Assembly (NCBI GenBank): GCA_045534445.1
Contig: JAZSJQ010000058.1
Coordinates: forward strand, 1-28,482
Reading direction: 5' to 3'
DNA: 28,482 nt
DNA from: JAISGQ01 sp045534445
GTDB lineage: Bacteria > Bacillota > Clostridia > Oscillospirales > Acutalibacteraceae
The translations under genes were made by a program, and so were the position numbers. Positions 15,572 through 23,450 of the stretch are shown in pieces; position 1 is the first letter of the stretch; the number at the start of each line of letters is the position of its first letter. The notes under the pieces were generated by a model. The model ran no database searches and was not told where the DNA came from. It saw nothing but the letters and a program-made list of their open reading frames with translations.

Positions 15572-16258
15572 ATGAAAAAGATATTTTGCATTATACTTGC
15601 AATCATGCTTTTCGCTATGCTCACTGCCTGCGGTTGTTCAACCGATGCCAATGTTGAAGGCGGCACAGGCAATAATGCAGGTGACAACGGCAGAATGTAC
15701 GGTGACGATATAATCGACGGAGATAACGAGAGAACCAACGACGGTTCCATGAATGGCGGTGCATCTGCTGATTTCAGCATTTCCGGCGGCACCGATAATG
15801 GCGGCAATAATGGCCGCAGCTCTTCGAACGGCAGCACAAACGGCTCCGGCAGAAATATGTCATCTTTTGAAAAAGGCGAGCTTTCACAGCTCGCCTCCCT
15901 TATAGGTGCTGACGATTTTAAGGTGATCGAAAAGCTTGGCGAGGGCAATCCAGATACGATCATAAGCGGCAATACCGCTATTGTCAGACGCAGAACATAT
16001 CGATTGCCCCTTTGGGATAAAAAGGAAAATGTTATTCTCAGCTACGACAGCAAAGGTCTGGTAAATAATATCGAAATATCACCCGATTATGCCCCCGTGC
16101 TTTGGACTATGAATATATCCAAAGAGTATGGAGTTCCTGATAAAATCAGCTCAGAGGGCCTCGATTACGATTATTATGCAGTCTGGCGCAGCGATAAGAA
16201 CAAAACTGAAATCATTTGCTGGAACAATAAACTTTCTGTCCAGATTTCAGAAGCATAG
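15572..16258 (+). CDS. Orphan lipoprotein with Gly/Asn/Ser-rich linker
   Basis: 228 residues. A short lysine start, hydrophobic core and lipobox LTAC (C20) make it a probable membrane-anchored lipoprotein. Residues 25-95 are a low-complexity stretch rich in Gly, Asn, Asp and Ser, as in surface spacers. The C-terminal 130 residues form a small compact domain (for example YRLPLWDKKENVILSYDSKGLVNNIEIS) that resembles SmpA/BamE-like small beta proteins only loosely; I do not assign a family. GGAGG lies about 9 bases before the ATG. It is a single gene, convergent with the CinA-sortase gene and divergent from iorA. It has no LPxTG-type sorting signal. Confidence 0.8.
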   Translation: MKKIFCIILAIMLFAMLTACGCSTDANVEGGTGNNAGDNGRMYGDDIIDGDNERTNDGSMNGGASADFSISGGTDNGGNNGRSSSNGSTNGSGRNMSSFEKGELSQLASLIGADDFKVIEKLGEGNPDTIISGNTAIVRRRTYRLPLWDKKENVILSYDSKGLVNNIEISPDYAPVLWTMNISKEYGVPDKISSEGLDYDYYAVWRSDKNKTEIICWNNKLSVQISEA

Positions 16259-16274
16259 GCTGATTCCATAAAAA

Positions 16275-16302
16275 CAGTCTGCACACTGAAGTGTGCAGAC
16301 TG
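16275..16302. terminator. Bidirectional terminator, lipoprotein gene / iscS-thiI-cinA operon
   Basis: A 13-base perfect inverted repeat (CAGTCTGCACACT / AGTGTGCAGACTG) around GA, with AAAA before and CCTTTTT after. It lies between convergent stops at 16258 and 16320. Confidence 0.88.
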
Positions 16303-16319
16303 CCTTTTTATTAATCATA

Positions 16320-18620
16320 TCAGAGAGAGCCTTTCCATTTACCCCAGGACTTGGGCATGATGGGATTCTTTGCCCAGTCTGCAGATGAGACATCAATAGT
16401 CTCATTGGGTCTTACCTTTCTTGCCACTACAACGGTTCTGTAGTCGCTATGCTCATAGGAGCAGGTAGAAAGTGTAAGAAGCTCATCATCGGTGGTAACT
16501 GCTATTGCAGAGTTTGTATCAATGACAGAATGGGCTCTTATGTCGTTGATAAATGCCTGGAAGTTAAGGGGATCTTCAAGAGCATCGCCAAGCTTCATAA
16601 AGTTGAAGGAAGGCGAACCGTTATTTTCCTTTGCATCGATCTTCATCACAGCAAATATTACCCACTGTCCCTCTTCATAGATGGTATCAAAGGAAATAAC
16701 GGGATTCTGTTTGTAGAACTCGATCTTATCATACCTGATAAGGTTGTTGAACATAAGACCGCTCTTCATATGGTGACCGTAAACAACAATATTGGGCTGC
16801 TTTACACCGTATTCCAGCTTGAGTCGGTAGTCACCGAAAATAGCGCCGTTTCTGTTCTTGTTGCCCTCAAAGTCGTGCTTGAGGTAATAGTCATTATTCT
16901 TGCCGTCCTTGTCCTGAACAACAATATAGTTGATATCTGTGTTGGGGACGGTTATCCAGCCGATTGTGTCAGGATAGCTGTTAATAAGATCGGAGAATGC
17001 CAGCAAACGGTTCTTGTCGTCTCTGGGAACTTCCTCTTCCTGTACCGAAACACCTGTCCAGCGTCCGTCCTCCGTGACTTCAATAACCTCTGCCTCATAC
17101 ATTGAAGAAGCCTCTTCATATTTCTTGACAACGTTTCTGTCCTGAATCTCTCTGTTGAGAAGATATCCGCCCGAACCGAGGAAACCTGCAAGGGCAATAA
17201 TAAACAGAATCGTTCTTATAATATCGCCTGCGCTTCTCTTGGGCTTTCCGCTTGTAACACCCAATGATGAGGATCTTTTTCTTGATGAGCCTTTATATGC
17301 GACCGCACCGGGATTTTCAAGATAAGTGTCCTTGAAGTTGTCTGCAAGAACTTCATATCCCGGCATAAGGTCAGGCAGTGTCTCGACATAGATTCTGACA
17401 AGGTTCAGTGCGTGAGAAGCCGCAACCTGACGTACATAGTCGCGATCCATACCGGGCTTCTGGATAAGCACCTTTTTGACCCATACTCTTTCCCTGTCAG
17501 CAAGAGCAATGAATACAAGTCCTACAGGACGCTGAGGTGTGCCGCCGCCGGGGCCTGCAATACCTGTTGTTGAAACAGCAAGTGAGCTACCTGCGAGACG
17601 TCTTGCGCCAACTGCCATAGCAGCTGCCGCTTCAGGCGAAACCGCACCGAACTTCTGGATAACTGCATTGGAAACACCAAGCATATCAGACTTCTTATTA
17701 CTGGAATAAGTCGCGGCACCCATCTCAAAGACCTTGGACGCACCGGAAATATCGGTGATTCTCTTGGAAATAATACCTGCAGTACAGCTTTCTGCGGTAG
17801 AAAGAGTCATGCCCTTTTCCATCAGCTTCTGAACAACGACCTGCTCAAGTCCGCTGACGTTCATGCCGTATGCGTCGGAGCCGAATATCTGAAGAATATC
17901 CTTGATAAGAGGTGCTGCAAGGCTTCGCGCGGATTCTTCCGTATCTGTCTTTGAAGTAACACGGATCTGAACCTCACCGGTATTTTCAATACAGGTGATA
18001 CTGGGGTTTCTGCTGTCCTTCAGGTAGCCCAGACGCTCCTCAACCTCGTGAACGGTAATACCCATTGAGAAAACGCTTATGGTCTGAGAGAAAACAGCAC
18101 CGTCTGTAAGCTGCTTGAGGTACTGCATAACATAGCTCTTGACCATGGGAACAAGCTCGACCGTGGAAGAAGGCAGCATAACGATACACTGCTTGCTGCT
18201 TCGAATAGCGCAGCCCGGACACATACCGCTGTCGTTTCTGAAAACGACAGAGCCTGCAGGCATATCAGCCATTGACATTATAACGTCAGTTGCGTCAATA
18301 CCGTTCTGCTGACAGTACTCGATAATACGCTTTTCGCTTTTGTCATGGCGTACCATCTGAAGGCCCAGCGCATCACAGACCGTCTGCTTCGTAATGTCCT
18401 CCGCATTAGGTCCCATTCCGCCAACCAGGAGTATGACATCGCTTCGTGTAAGGGCAACGCTGAGCAGATCGCTAAGTCTGTCAGGGTCAAAGCCTGCGGT
18501 GTTCTGGCAATAGATGTTAACGTCTATATTTGCCAGTTCTTTGACCAGAAATGTCTGATTACTGTTGATCTGATCGCCTATGAGCAGTTCTGTACCGATA
18601 TTGATAAGTTCCGCATTCAT
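16320..18620 (-). CDS. CinA - transmembrane - class B sortase fusion protein
   Basis: 766 residues in one uninterrupted frame. Residues 1-170 are the CinA N-domain (NIGTELLIGDQINSNQ, GGMGPNAEDITKQTV). Residues 260-415 are the NMN deamidase (PncC) domain, with AESCTAG (S278 the expected nucleophile) and STTGIAGPGGGTPQRPVG. A charged linker (445-465) precedes one membrane span (about 466-487). A class B sortase domain (about 540-766) follows, with YGHH (H616), TLSTC (C720) and R728 as catalytic triad. Each half is close to full length for its family (CinA about 410). GGAGG lies 10 bases before the ATG. It follows thiI by 38 bases. The topology would put CinA in the cytoplasm and the sortase outside. 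I find no internal start with a Shine-Dalgarno at the junction. Confidence 0.88.
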   Translation of the reverse strand: MNAELINIGTELLIGDQINSNQTFLVKELANIDVNIYCQNTAGFDPDRLSDLLSVALTRSDVILLVGGMGPNAEDITKQTVCDALGLQMVRHDKSEKRIIEYCQQNGIDATDVIMSMADMPAGSVVFRNDSGMCPGCAIRSSKQCIVMLPSSTVELVPMVKSYVMQYLKQLTDGAVFSQTISVFSMGITVHEVEERLGYLKDSRNPSITCIENTGEVQIRVTSKTDTEESARSLAAPLIKDILQIFGSDAYGMNVSGLEQVVVQKLMEKGMTLSTAESCTAGIISKRITDISGASKVFEMGAATYSSNKKSDMLGVSNAVIQKFGAVSPEAAAAMAVGARRLAGSSLAVSTTGIAGPGGGTPQRPVGLVFIALADRERVWVKKVLIQKPGMDRDYVRQVAASHALNLVRIYVETLPDLMPGYEVLADNFKDTYLENPGAVAYKGSSRKRSSSLGVTSGKPKRSAGDIIRTILFIIALAGFLGSGGYLLNREIQDRNVVKKYEEASSMYEAEVIEVTEDGRWTGVSVQEEEVPRDDKNRLLAFSDLINSYPDTIGWITVPNTDINYIVVQDKDGKNNDYYLKHDFEGNKNRNGAIFGDYRLKLEYGVKQPNIVVYGHHMKSGLMFNNLIRYDKIEFYKQNPVISFDTIYEEGQWVIFAVMKIDAKENNGSPSFNFMKLGDALEDPLNFQAFINDIRAHSVIDTNSAIAVTTDDELLTLSTCSYEHSDYRTVVVARKVRPNETIDVSSADWAKNPIMPKSWGKWKGSL

Positions 18621-18658
18621 TAAGCCGATCCCTCCTTTTTACTATTCGCCGATAAAAA

Positions 18659-19837
18659 TCAATCCATGTCAGAAGTTACCCAGATGATTTTACTGTTCTT
18701 TCGGGCAACAGTCATCATTTCGTCTATGCTGAGCTTCTTTTCCGCATCAAGAACATTTTTAAGTACAGGTCTTGTTCTGGGGTGCTTGGGTGTAAATACC
18801 GTACAGCAATCCTCGTAAGGCAGAATTGAAGTTTCAAAGGTATCTATCTTTCTTGCAATTTCAATTATTTCTTCCTTGTCCATACCGATGAGAGGACGAA
18901 GTATGGGCATTCCTGCGGCATTGTCGGTGCATTCTATTGCCTTGAGAGTCTGACTTGCAACCTGTCCGACGCTTTCACCGCTTATCATAGCAGAGGCATT
19001 GTTGAATCGTGCGATCTGCTCGGTTATCTTAATCATTATTCTTCTCATAATGATGGTAAAGTACTCTTCAGGCACTCCGTCCCTTATGGCTTCCTGAACC
19101 TCCGTAAAGGGTACAACGTAAAGCTTTATAGGGCCGTGCCACATGGACACTTTTGAAAGAAGGTCTATCACCTTGCGCTCCGCACGCTCACTGGTATACG
19201 GAGGAGAAGCAAAATGAACTGCAAAAATATCAAGTCCGCGCTTTGCCATCATCCATGTTGCAACAGGGGAGTCAATACCGCCTGAGATCATTACTGCCGC
19301 TTTTCCGCCCGTTCCCACGGGAAGTCCGCCTGCGCCCCTGATTGCGTTGCCGTGAATATATGCGGCAAAATCGCGTATTTCAACCATTACAACAATGTCG
19401 GGGTTGTGAACATCGACACGAAGGTGAGGGAATTTTTCAAGAAGATAGCCGCCCGTTTCCTCACAGATCTGAGGACTCTTCATGGGGAAGCTTTTGTCGG
19501 AACGCTTAGCCTCGACCTTGAAGGTTGCCGCATCAAGAAGCTGGGGAGCAAGATACTCTTCAGCAGTTTTTAAAATAACTTCAAAGTCCTTTTCGCACAT
19601 AGCCGCTCTTGAGAGTGCCGCAATACCGAAAACCTTTGCTACACGCTCCACCGCCTCATCCATGCAGTCTGCATTTTCGGGCTTTATGTGCATTGTAGAC
19701 TGTGCTCTGCGTATCTCAGCACCACCCAGGGGCTTGAGCGCATTCTTTATATTTTTCATCAGAGCTTCCTCAAAGGTTCTTCTGTTGAGACCTTTAAGCG
19801 CAAGCTCGCCGTTTTTTACAAGTATTACTTCGTTCAA
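18659..19837 (-). CDS. thiI: tRNA 4-thiouridine synthase ThiI
   Basis: Adenylates U8 of tRNA and transfers sulfur from a cysteine desulfurase to make 4-thiouridine. 392 residues: N-terminal ferredoxin-like and THUMP domains (through DIVVMVEIRDFAAYIHGNAIRGAGGLPVGTGG), then the PP-loop ATPase motif SGGIDSPVATWMMAKRG, GESVGQVASQTL, and SILPYEDCCTVFTPKHP. The rhodanese extension of E. coli ThiI is absent, as in most Firmicutes. The start is TTG at 19837 (MNEVILVKNGELALKG matches family N-termini), with a weak AAGGGA upstream. It follows the desulfurase by 17 bases, which fits direct sulfur relay. Confidence 0.95.
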   Translation of the reverse strand: MNEVILVKNGELALKGLNRRTFEEALMKNIKNALKPLGGAEIRRAQSTMHIKPENADCMDEAVERVAKVFGIAALSRAAMCEKDFEVILKTAEEYLAPQLLDAATFKVEAKRSDKSFPMKSPQICEETGGYLLEKFPHLRVDVHNPDIVVMVEIRDFAAYIHGNAIRGAGGLPVGTGGKAAVMISGGIDSPVATWMMAKRGLDIFAVHFASPPYTSERAERKVIDLLSKVSMWHGPIKLYVVPFTEVQEAIRDGVPEEYFTIIMRRIMIKITEQIARFNNASAMISGESVGQVASQTLKAIECTDNAAGMPILRPLIGMDKEEIIEIARKIDTFETSILPYEDCCTVFTPKHPRTRPVLKNVLDAEKKLSIDEMMTVARKNSKIIWVTSDMD

Positions 19838-19854
19838 GAATATATCCCTTCCGA

Positions 19855-20985
19855 TCAGTATTTCAGCTTGGAAAGACCTTCCTTCAGCGCTGAAATCAGA
19901 ATATTAATGTCCTCTTCCGTATTATGCTTTGAAAAGCTTATACGAAGTGCAGTGTCAATTCTCTTGGAATTAAAGCCCATCGCCGACAGCACATGGCTGG
20001 GCTGACCCTTTGCACAGGCAGAACCGCTTGAACAGAATATTCCGCGGCTTGCAAGATAATGAAGCATTATCTCCGAACGCACCTTGTTGGTGCTGAAATT
20101 CACAATATACGGCAGCGCATTTTCCGGGCTGTTGAGAACAGCGCCATCAACCTCTGCAAGAAGAGCTGTCAGCGCTTCCTTCAACGAATTTATATATGCA
20201 CTCTGTTCATTGATATCAGTCATTTCACGCACTGCCTCACCGAATGCGGCAATAAGAGGCACTGCCTGTGTACCGGGTCTGAGCTTTTTCTGCTGTTCAC
20301 CGCCGAAAAGGGTCGGCAGAATCCGCGTGCCTTTTTTTATGTATAAAGCACCGACACCCTTGGGACCGTGTATCTTATGAGCGGTAACGGTCATAAGATC
20401 ACAGCCGAGAGCGCTTGCCTTAACAGGCATTTTCCCAAACGCCTGAACCGCATCGCAATGAAAAAGCGCAGGTGCTTTCTTAAGCTTTATTGCTCTATGA
20501 ACAGCCTGAACAGGCTGAATCGAACCTACCTCATTATTGACAAGCATCATTGAGACGAGAATTGTCTTGTCGTTTATCGCATCAAAAACCGATTCCTCAG
20601 GTACTGTGCCGCTGCTGTCAGGCTTGAGCTTTATAAGCTCAAAGCCCTGTTTTTCAAGCTGTTCACAGGCTTCAAGTACAGAATGATGCTCTATCTCCGT
20701 TGTGACTATCCTGTTGCCCATTCTGCGCCTTGCATTCACCGCTCCGAATATGGCAGTATTATTGCTTTCTGTTCCGCCTGACGTAAAAATGATCTCATCA
20801 GCAGAAACTCCGAGCTTTGAAGCTATAGCTTTTCCTGCATCAATAATATATTTCTCGGCATCCATGCCCTTTGTATGAAGAGACGAAGGATTTCCGTAGT
20901 TTTCAATCATTGCCTCCAGTGCTTTCTGAGCCGCTGCATCGGACACACGGGTCGTCGCACTGTTATCAAGATAGACCTCGCGCAA
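19855..20985 (-). CDS. Cysteine desulfurase (NifS/IscS type)
   Basis: PLP enzyme converting cysteine to alanine and an enzyme-bound persulfide; here the likely donor for ThiI. 376 residues starting MREVYLDNSATTRVS. Landmarks: TSGGTESNNTAIFG, EHHSVLEAC, the PLP lysine in AHKIHGPKGVG (K204) and the mobile-loop cysteine in CSSGSACAKGQPSHVL (C324). The start is TTG at 20985, 9 bases after GGGGAGG; an in-frame TTG at 21030 exists, but it overlaps the -10 promoter region and would place the Shine-Dalgarno inside the gene. First gene of an operon with thiI and the CinA-sortase gene. A short-loop group I desulfurase cannot be separated from a dedicated NifZ-type enzyme by sequence alone. Confidence 0.94.
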   Translation of the reverse strand: MREVYLDNSATTRVSDAAAQKALEAMIENYGNPSSLHTKGMDAEKYIIDAGKAIASKLGVSADEIIFTSGGTESNNTAIFGAVNARRRMGNRIVTTEIEHHSVLEACEQLEKQGFELIKLKPDSSGTVPEESVFDAINDKTILVSMMLVNNEVGSIQPVQAVHRAIKLKKAPALFHCDAVQAFGKMPVKASALGCDLMTVTAHKIHGPKGVGALYIKKGTRILPTLFGGEQQKKLRPGTQAVPLIAAFGEAVREMTDINEQSAYINSLKEALTALLAEVDGAVLNSPENALPYIVNFSTNKVRSEIMLHYLASRGIFCSSGSACAKGQPSHVLSAMGFNSKRIDTALRISFSKHNTEEDINILISALKEGLSKLKY

Positions 20986-21018
20986 GAGCAAAGCCCTCCC
21001 CTGTTTATCATCCGATTC

Positions 21019-21047
21019 ATTATATACCAAAAACGCATTAATTACAA
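21019..21047 (-). promoter_or_regulatory. Promoter of iscS-thiI-cinA/sortase operon
   Basis: On the minus strand TTGTAA (21047-21042), a 17-base spacer and a consensus TATAAT (21024-21019). The transcript would start about 28 bases before the TTG start of the desulfurase. Confidence 0.8.
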
Positions 21048-21192
21048 GTTTTTAGGGCTACATACTGCGTCTTTGCACGCCAGACAATAATATTATCAGC
21101 TTATATTAACATTTTTTGTTTCAAAAGTAAAGTTTTCTTTCGTATTTAACACAAAAACATCTGCTATTTATTCTGCCTTACGCACTTTGCGC

Positions 21193-21219
21193 ACCAATTC
21201 CGCTCATTCTCATAATATA
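21193..21219 (+). promoter_or_regulatory. Sigma-K-like promoter candidate for dpaA-dpaB
   Basis: AC at 21193-21194 and CATAATATA at 21211-21219 are separated by 16 bases, matching the sigma-K pattern of AC then CATAnnnTA. In Bacillus the dipicolinate synthase operon is transcribed by sigma-K in the mother cell. The short consensus can occur by chance, so this rests on position and operon identity. Confidence 0.45.
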
Positions 21220-21255
21220 TAGCAAGGCGAATATTTCGCCTTGTGTATATATTAT
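21211..21255 (+). repeat. Long imperfect hairpin in dpaA upstream region
   Basis: CATAATATATA pairs with TATATATTATG (11 bases, perfect) and inside it CAAGGCGAA pairs with TTCGCCTTG (9 bases), with a small G/TG internal loop and TAT at the tip. It ends 17 bases before the dpaA ATG. It has no T-tract, so it is not an obvious terminator; it overlaps the -10 of the proposed sporulation promoter. Confidence 0.6.
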
Positions 21256-21272
21256 GATTGGGGCAATCATGA

Positions 21273-22124
21273 ATGAAACGTACTTCTTTTGCAATAATCG
21301 GCGGTGACTCCCGTTTTGTCACACTGGCAAAGCTTCTTGCCTCTGACGGTCACGCAGTATTCCCCTCGGGACACGGAGAGGAATTTCCGGCTGTGGAAGG
21401 CGCCTGTTCTGCCAACGCAATAATTCTTCCTCTTCCCTGCTCGATCGATGGCATAAATATCAATGCGCCTCTGTCTGATTCTCCCATTGAATTTGACGAC
21501 AGACTGATCAACGCCATAGGAAACAAACCGATCTTCGCAGGAATGTTCACAAGGCTTAACAGGGCTCAGAACGGCTCTTTCAATATTTTCGATTACGGAA
21601 AGAGAGAGGATTTTCTCCTCAGAAACGCTCAATCCACTGCGGAAGGCGCCCTTGCAATGCTTATTGAGCTTTCTCCATACTCCTTGTTTTCAATGAACGG
21701 ACTTATAGCAGGCTTCGGCAGGATCGGAAATGCGCTTACAAGGATCCTTCTGTCATGCGGCTGCAGAATAACCGTTGCCGCCCGAAATCCTGCTCAGCTT
21801 GCACTTGCTCAGTGTATTGGCGCAGAATCTCTTAATATATCCGACATCTGCAAGAAGGCTTCTGAGTTTGATTTTGTTATCAATACCGTCCCTTCGCCTG
21901 TTATAGGAGCAGACTTCATAAACGCAATGAAAAATGATTCCATCATGCTTGATCTTGCTTCGGGCAGCGGCGGAATTGATTTCAAGGCGGCTTCAAACAG
22001 AGGAATAAAAGCCGTTCATGCGCTGTCTCTCCCGGGTAAATACTCTCCCTTCGGCGCTGCAGCAGACATTAAAGAAACCATATACTCAATCCTCAGGGAG
22101 GTAGAAAATCTTGAAAAACACTAA
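21273..22124 (+). CDS. dpaA: Dipicolinate synthase subunit A
   Basis: With DpaB it oxidises the lysine-pathway dihydrodipicolinate intermediate to dipicolinic acid, the calcium chelator of the spore core, in the mother cell. 283 residues: an N-terminal Rossmann-like domain (FAIIGGDSRFVTLAKLLASDG) and a second dinucleotide-binding domain (LIAGFGRIGNALTRIL near residue 145), then DFVINTVPSPVIG and LDLASGSGGIDF. The ATG at 21273 is preceded by a weak GGGG; an overlapping ATG at 21269 is out of frame and closes quickly. Its 3' end overlaps dpaB by 14 bases. The gene indicates a spore-forming lineage. Confidence 0.94.
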   Translation: MKRTSFAIIGGDSRFVTLAKLLASDGHAVFPSGHGEEFPAVEGACSANAIILPLPCSIDGININAPLSDSPIEFDDRLINAIGNKPIFAGMFTRLNRAQNGSFNIFDYGKREDFLLRNAQSTAEGALAMLIELSPYSLFSMNGLIAGFGRIGNALTRILLSCGCRITVAARNPAQLALAQCIGAESLNISDICKKASEFDFVINTVPSPVIGADFINAMKNDSIMLDLASGSGGIDFKAASNRGIKAVHALSLPGKYSPFGAAADIKETIYSILREVENLEKH

Positions 22125-22683
22125 AATCGGATTTGCTTTTTGCGGCTCCTTCTGTACATTTTCAAGCGTTATTGAACAGCTTGATGCTCTTGTAAGAAAC
22201 GGAGCCTCAGTAACACCCATCATGTCAAACACAGCTTACTCAACAGATACCCGTTTCGGAAAAGCTGAGGATTTCATCAGCCATATTGAAGATGTGTGCG
22301 GACAGAAGGTCATTCATACCATTGCAGGCGCCGAGCCTATAGGTCCCAAAAAGCTTCTCGATATTCTTCTAATCGCGCCCTGCACCGGTAATACCCTTAC
22401 AAAGCTTGCCCTCGGAATCAGCGACACCCCCGTAACCCTTGCCGCCAAGGCGCATCTGAGAAACGGGCGCCCCATTGTTCTCGCACCTGCAACCAACGAT
22501 GCGCTGGGAGCCTCGGCTAAAAACATCGGCATTCTCATGAACACGAAAAACATTTATTTTGTACCTATGAGAGAAGACGATCCCGTAGGAAAACCCAACT
22601 CACTTGTTGCGGATTTTACAAAAATCCCCGACACCATCGCTGCTGCGCTGCTCGATATTCAGCTTCAGCCTGTGTTATTCTGA
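22111..22683 (+). CDS. dpaB: Dipicolinate synthase subunit B
   Basis: Flavoprotein-like subunit of dipicolinate synthase, 190 residues. It begins with the FMN-binding-fold signature KIGFAFCGSFCTFSSV, then DILLIAPCTGNTLTKLALGISDTPVTLAAKAHLRNGRPIVLAPATND, the flavoprotein (UbiX/LanD-fold) core of SpoVFB. The start is TTG at 22111, 9 bases after GGGAGG, inside the end of dpaA, so translation is coupled. No terminator is visible in the 80 bases that follow; the next gene has its own promoter. The asd-dapG-dapA genes that follow dpaAB in Bacillus are absent here. Confidence 0.94.
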   Translation: MKNTKIGFAFCGSFCTFSSVIEQLDALVRNGASVTPIMSNTAYSTDTRFGKAEDFISHIEDVCGQKVIHTIAGAEPIGPKKLLDILLIAPCTGNTLTKLALGISDTPVTLAAKAHLRNGRPIVLAPATNDALGASAKNIGILMNTKNIYFVPMREDDPVGKPNSLVADFTKIPDTIAAALLDIQLQPVLF

Positions 22684-22701
22684 GTGTTTACATTTTCCAT
22701 C

Positions 22702-22730
22702 TTGATTTGCTGTCTGTACTGCGATAAAAT
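22702..22730 (+). promoter_or_regulatory. Promoter of DUF4364 gene
   Basis: TTGATT (22702-22707), a 17-base spacer and TAAAAT (22725-22730), with the start codon 34 bases further on. Confidence 0.65.
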
Positions 22731-22763
22731 CAAAGCATCAAATAACAAAGGAGTTTTCTCCAG

Positions 22764-23336
22764 ATGGACGACAGAGCACTTACCGCAGGCATTTCCCATG
22801 ACGGTCTGCGCAGCAGACGCGAAATCAAAATACTGATATGCTATATAGTCAACAGCTTCGACGAACCTCTCAGTCGTGCTGATCTTGTGAAAATCATACA
22901 GCGTGAGAATCTTGCAAATTACTTTGAGACCTGTGATGCAATCGAATCTCTCGTAAACAAGGATAATCTCAGCGAGGATGCAGAAACAGGCGCACTGACA
23001 GTAACCGAAACAGGCCGTGAGATAGCTTTATCTCTTTACAAGTCTCTCCCCTTTACAGTCCGTGAAAAGGCTCTGGCTGTGGGATTGCAGATAATTTCAC
23101 GCAGACGCCATGAGCGCCAGAACTCCGTTGATCTTATCCCCAACGGAAACGGTTTTCTTGTAAAATGCTCCGTTCTCGACGGTGAAACCGTTATGATGAG
23201 CACCTCTCTCTATGTACCCAATGAGCAATATGCAAACATTGTAAAGGAAAGATTCCTTGATGACCCCGAGTCCCTTTATCGACTTGTTTTAAGACAGCTT
23301 ACAGATGTTGAGCCAATTGACGGAATTGAGGAATAA
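22764..23336 (+). CDS. DUF4364 family protein
   Basis: 190 residues matching the pattern of the Clostridia family DUF4364. The N-terminal 70 residues read as a winged-helix (IKILICYIVNSFDEPLSRADLVKIIQRENLANYFETCDAIESLVNKD), followed by LTVTETGREIALSL, a layout seen in PadR- or MarR-like DNA-binding folds; the C-terminal half (VKCSVLDGETVMMSTSLYVPNEQYANIV) is beta-rich and of unknown role. AAAGGAG lies about 11 bases before the ATG. It is a single gene with its own promoter and terminator. A regulatory function is plausible but inferred only from the fold. Confidence 0.82.
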   Translation: MDDRALTAGISHDGLRSRREIKILICYIVNSFDEPLSRADLVKIIQRENLANYFETCDAIESLVNKDNLSEDAETGALTVTETGREIALSLYKSLPFTVREKALAVGLQIISRRRHERQNSVDLIPNGNGFLVKCSVLDGETVMMSTSLYVPNEQYANIVKERFLDDPESLYRLVLRQLTDVEPIDGIEE

Positions 23337-23340
23337 TTAT

Positions 23341-23420
23341 ATCTGTCGAGGCAATAATAGTATTGTTCAGGCAGATAAGCTCGATTTTATGAGCCCAAAG
23401 CGTTTGCATTGCCCGAACAG
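23341..23420 (+). ncRNA. Possible structured RNA element upstream of terminator (uncertain)
   Basis: The gap after the DUF4364 gene can form two competing folds. One pairs ATCTG with CAGAT (23341-23376) around an inner CAATA/TATTG stem. The other pairs TGTTCAGGCA (23363-23372) with TGCCCGAACA near 23409-23419 (one mismatch) around an inner GCTC/GAGC stem. A strong terminator follows immediately. No gene lies downstream on this strand, so it could be a 3' UTR element or a small RNA. There is no expression evidence. Confidence 0.25.
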
Positions 23421-23450
23421 AAAAGACCGCACAGTTTTGTGCGGTCTTTT
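23421..23450. terminator. Bidirectional terminator, DUF4364 gene / topoisomerase operon
   Basis: A 13-base perfect inverted repeat (AAAAGACCGCACA / TGTGCGGTCTTTT) around a GTTT loop, followed by T. It lies between convergent stops at 23336 and 23510. A second small hairpin (TTGAGGA / TCCTCAA, about 23464-23482) lies between it and the topoisomerase stop. Confidence 0.9.

Noticed and set aside
16449..17105. Open frame of 218 codons opposite the sortase half of the fusion gene
   Set aside because: Antisense to conserved sortase motifs, with no translation signals.
18600..19900. A stand-alone sortase or CinA gene boundary inside the fusion
   Set aside because: No stop codon separates the halves, and the methionine in the linker region near residue 419 has no Shine-Dalgarno.
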